DNA from: a virus
Virus record (IMG/VR): IMGVR_UViG_3300044640_001290
Span: 1 to 31,995 of that record
DNA: 31,995 nucleotides
Strand: one strand, 5' to 3'
The position numbers were made by a program, and so were the translations under genes. The notes under the pieces are model-generated. The model did no database searches and was not told the DNA's origin. It saw nothing but the letters and a program-made list of their open reading frames with translations. Below, piece after piece: positions 29,588-31,995 of the stretch; position 1 is the stretch's first letter; each line of letters begins with the position of its first letter.

Positions 29588-29959
29588 GGGGGTGATTTGG
29601 CTTTGACAGGTTATCAGTAATTAATACAATCAGCCAGAGAGATAACTGTAAACTAAGGTGAACCAATTAAATGGAAACACAAAAGAGAATACCCAAGTAC
29701 AAGCTAATATGAGTAAAGTTTACTCACTTATTTCTTCTGTAGAAGAAGTGGCTGTGGCAGCTTAAGCCAAAGATTAAGCAGGTTAATACTCAGTTTGCCA
29801 GGATAGAAAACTGGATGGTGGAATCTACTGGTTACAGTTGACCCTTTTCCCAAGTTTAGTAGATTATTAGGAAGTAAATAATATTAAAATCTGCAAAAAG
29901 CTGTATAAATTGTATTAATGAATGTAATTTGGACACGGGTTCGAATCCCGTCACCTCCA
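29588..29959 (+). ncRNA. ssrA: Phage-encoded tmRNA (10Sa RNA)
   Basis: The 5' end GGGGGTG (29588-29594) pairs with CACCTCC (29952-29958) to form the 7-bp acceptor stem with a G·T at pair 3, with discriminator A at 29959. The T-arm is ACGGG-TTCGAAT-CCCGT (29935-29951). The D-like part reads GATTTGGCTTTGACAGG. Helix 2 is seen as ATTAATACAA (29620-29629) with TTGTATTAAT (29910-29919). A resume frame from GCT 29703 gives the tag ANMSKVYSLISSVEEVAVAA followed by TAA (29763-29765), and AATCTACT/AGTAGATT can pair downstream of the tag. CCA is not encoded. Total length 372 nt fits tmRNA. It would free stalled ribosomes and tag proteins. Confidence 0.93.
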
Positions 29960-30224
29960 CTATAAACAAGAACTTAATCAGGTTGGTAATCCTATTGTAT
30001 TCGAAATTATGATTTTATCATAATAGTAATCTAGTAAGCCCAGAAGTATTCTGTTCAGGTTTAGGCTAAGATAAAGAAACATGTCATCGCCCTCGGCTAA
30101 CCACATGCAACCACCTTCTTAGCTTTTCTATAACAAAAAGGCAAACACTAAAAATCAAAACAAATCTCTATGTATGGAACAGGTTATTGCCTTCCTATGA
30201 AGTATGTAGAACAAAAACAAAAGT
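29960..30224 (+). other. Gene-free spacer after the tmRNA
   Basis: 265 bp with no convincing gene. It holds a perfect hairpin ATTATGAT-TTT-ATCATAAT (30006-30024) that may end or protect the tmRNA precursor, then a moderately GC-rich stretch (CATCGCCCTCGGCTAACC at about 30085-30102) that differs from its surroundings, and an A-rich leader (AACAAAAACAAAAGT) before the ATG at 30225. No clear promoter box seen. Confidence 0.4.
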
Positions 30225-30857
30225 ATGAATACACAAAGTTCAAACACAGACCAAAGAGTAAGAAAAGAAGTTTCTAAATCAGCTTTAGCTATTTCTAGAG
30301 TGTATGCTGCTAATTACCAAAAAGAAGGTACTTTGACAGCAGAAATTAAACAGACTGTGACTACAAAGTCATATTATCCATCAAAGTCTGTAAGTAACAA
30401 CATGCAGGATAATCCATTCAGTACATCTGATTTTGGTTTTTCTGAAAATGAGTATACTTCTCAAGAAACTAGAGTTGTATGGGTTGATGTACCTATGGGT
30501 TCTACAGTAGAAAGCGTTGGAGCTAAATTAAGCTCTTTAGCTAATGCTACAATCTACAAAGTGTTAGCTAATAAGCCAATCTTGTCTGATAATCAACTTT
30601 ATGCTATTAGTGCAGGGTTGACTACAAAAGATGCTATTGCTGACAAACAAGTAGTTAGATATCCTTCAGGTCATCCTCAAGAGAACCAACTGATTCTTGA
30701 CCCTAATGGTAAAGTTCAGTACAAAGCAACATTCTTTAAATCTTCTATGAAAGAAGATGAAGATTTGCGAACAGAAGTTGTATCTGATTTCTATTCTACA
30801 CCTGCTATGAATAGCGAGTTAGCGGGAATTATTTCTGTACAACAAGAGACTTTATAG
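30225..30857 (+). CDS. 210-aa unknown protein with 'QETL' end
   Basis: 210 aa. Residues 1-80 are low-complexity polar (MNTQSSNTDQRVRKEVSKSA, many Ser/Thr/Asn). Then comes a folded part TRVVWVDVPMGSTVESVGAK, LSSLANATIYKVLANKPIL, with charged C-terminal segment. It ends QQETL and TAG; the last four residues recall the EETL of the three 90-aa paralogues, and the TAG again sits at a short hairpin (AGACT-TTAT-AGTCT). It lies just before the helicase, with a strong terminator in between. A role in replication (such as ssDNA or host-factor binding) is only a guess from position. Confidence 0.5.
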   Translation: MNTQSSNTDQRVRKEVSKSALAISRVYAANYQKEGTLTAEIKQTVTTKSYYPSKSVSNNMQDNPFSTSDFGFSENEYTSQETRVVWVDVPMGSTVESVGAKLSSLANATIYKVLANKPILSDNQLYAISAGLTTKDAIADKQVVRYPSGHPQENQLILDPNGKVQYKATFFKSSMKEDEDLRTEVVSDFYSTPAMNSELAGIISVQQETL

Positions 30858-30866
30858 TCTAAATAA

Positions 30867-30912
30867 AAAGAAAGTGAGTGATTTATTCCTCACTTTCTTT
30901 CTTTTTTATTTT
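30867..30912 (+). terminator. Strong terminator before the helicase gene
   Basis: AAAGAAAGTGAG (30867-30878) pairs perfectly with CTCACTTTCTTT (30889-30900) around a 10-base loop, followed by CTTTTTTATTTTT. A clear intrinsic terminator that isolates the 30225 gene from the helicase, which begins 21 bp later and so probably uses its own promoter or a read-through transcript. Confidence 0.9.
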
Positions 30913-30932
30913 TAACAGTTATTAAATTTATT

Positions 30933-31995
30933 ATGGCAAGTTTAACGCAACACCAACAAGAGAAATTTGATGAAATAGTTCAATTTCTAAATCAAGACAA
31001 AAAGCATATTCTACTTAAAGGTAGTGCAGGAGTAGGAAAAACTTTTTTAGTAAGTGAACTCATTAAATACTTAGAGATAAGAAAAAATGACAGAAAGTTT
31101 GAAAAGGTGTTGTGTTCTGCACCCACTCATAAAGCTTTATCAGTACTTATTAATAAGGTAGATTCTGATATTACTTTTAATACCTTACACTCTGCCTTAC
31201 ACTATAGAGCAGTAACTAATAGAATCACAGGCGAAAGAGAATTTATGTCTATGCCTAGTGAGAATTTTCCTCCATTAAAAAGAGTAAAATTTTGGGTAAT
31301 TGATGAAGCTTCTATGGTAGACACTGTAATGTTAGAAAACATTATGGAACATGCTGAATTACAGGATACTACTGTAATTTATGTAGGAGATGAAAAGCAA
31401 ATCAATCCTGTAGGAGAAGATAGCAGTCCTGTATTTCACAAAGGTTTTCCTGAAGTAGAGCTTACACAGATTATCAGACAAGGAGAAGGTAATCCAATCA
31501 TTGCTTTAAGTAGAAGCTTAAACCTAATAGATTTTAAACAGAGTAATTTAATATCTAATCCTGAAGGAGAAGATATAGGTTATTTATTTACTGATAATCT
31601 AGCTAGAGTTATTGAAGAACTATCTAAAGTAAATGGCACTGATGAGTTTAAATATCTTGCTTGGACTAATAAAGAAGTAGATAAGATTAATTCTCTAGTA
31701 AGACAAAGAATTTATGGAGAACATCCTGCTAAAGTAGAATTAGGAGAAAGCATTATTATAAACAAATCTTACAAAGATTATAGTACTAATGAAGAAGTAA
31801 TAGTTACAGAGCTTCAAAGAACTCGTATTACTAAAAGTCTTTTATTAAAATCTACTTTTAAAGAAAAAGTTATAGAAGAAGTTACTTTTTCTGTGTACAT
31901 AGTAAATAAAGATATTTACATTCTTGAAGATAGTTCTGTAAGCTTATTTAAAAAGTATGCAGCTATTATGAATAAAAGTTGTAAAGAAAAAACTT
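30933..31995 (+). CDS. SF1 DNA helicase, Dda/RecD-like (3' end outside window)
   Basis: 354 complete codons are present and the frame runs off the right edge. Motif I is LLKGSAGVGKTFL (Walker A GSAGVGKT at 30-37), motif Ia-like CSAPTHKALS (61-70), motif II FWVIDEASMVD (DEAS at 124-127), motif III YVGDEKQINPVG (150-161), and a motif IV-like LTQIIRQGEGNPI (178-190). This order and the short N-terminus match the Dda/RecD2 branch of SF1B helicases, which unwind 5'-3' and act in phage replication start and fork restart. It starts the rightward replication module. ATG at 30933 follows ATTAAATTT. Confidence 0.9.
   Translation, partial: MASLTQHQQEKFDEIVQFLNQDKKHILLKGSAGVGKTFLVSELIKYLEIRKNDRKFEKVLCSAPTHKALSVLINKVDSDITFNTLHSALHYRAVTNRITGEREFMSMPSENFPPLKRVKFWVIDEASMVDTVMLENIMEHAELQDTTVIYVGDEKQINPVGEDSSPVFHKGFPEVELTQIIRQGEGNPIIALSRSLNLIDFKQSNLISNPEGEDIGYLFTDNLARVIEELSKVNGTDEFKYLAWTNKEVDKINSLVRQRIYGEHPAKVELGESIIINKSYKDYSTNEEVIVTELQRTRITKSLLLKSTFKEKVIEEVTFSVYIVNKDIYILEDSSVSLFKKYAAIMNKSCKEKT

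Noticed and set aside
29703-29765. The tmRNA tag frame as an ordinary gene starting at ATG 29709
   Set aside because: It lies inside a fully structured tmRNA, and the resume GCT codon comes two codons earlier. A separate 18-codon gene is not needed to explain it.
1-31995. tRNA genes, integrase and attachment sites
   Set aside because: I looked for GTTCGAATCC-like T-arms and paired acceptor ends; the only one is the tmRNA. No integrase-like or transposase-like protein was recognised.

Overview
The window looks like part of a large, AT-rich dsDNA tailed phage of a Bacteroidota (probably flavobacterial) host. It most resembles the crAss-like phages (Crassvirales) or a close relative. The reasons are the order terminase, very long portal (about 800 aa), acidic scaffold and ~485-aa capsid protein; ring-type connector proteins and HU/IHF-like small proteins in the same operon; CBM-like and collagen-like fibre modules; start regions without a clear Shine-Dalgarno; and a Bacteroidota-type signal peptide on one small protein. 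The genetic code looks standard: the structural genes are open without in-frame TAG.

Layout. From about 24.22 kb down to the left edge, tightly packed leftward genes form the late operon, with many TAATG or ATGA junctions. In transcription order they are: unknown small proteins; an HTH-like protein; an HU-like protein; a Cys-cluster protein; a DUF1573-like protein; a GH108-type lysozyme; small conserved proteins; TerL; portal; scaffold; major capsid protein; an unknown head protein; a ring/connector protein; two virion proteins; three fibre genes (beta-repeat, collagen-like, CBM-like); a holin; a PD-(D/E)XK nuclease; an L7/L12-like small protein; a second connector-like protein; a second HU-like protein; and a GloVer-repeat fibre gene cut by the left edge. 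Three tiny Lys/Arg-rich proteins sit between these genes.

At 24.22-24.49 kb transcription diverges. This region holds a candidate host-type leftward promoter, AT-rich dyads and a GC-rich palindrome, and it could be an origin or control region.

Rightward from 24.49 kb lies an accessory/early region. It contains three ~90-aa paralogues and other small proteins. Six copies of one 29-bp promoter-like element lie in this region, five of them 15-17 bp ahead of a start codon. Many genes end in a terminator hairpin that contains the stop codon. Small membrane and secreted proteins follow, then a phage-encoded tmRNA (29588-29959) with an unusual 20-residue tag, an unknown 210-aa protein, and a Dda/RecD-like SF1 helicase that runs off the right edge and opens the replication module.

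The most novel points are the phage tmRNA, the repeated promoter cassette with its three diverged paralogues, and the terminators fused to TAG stop codons.
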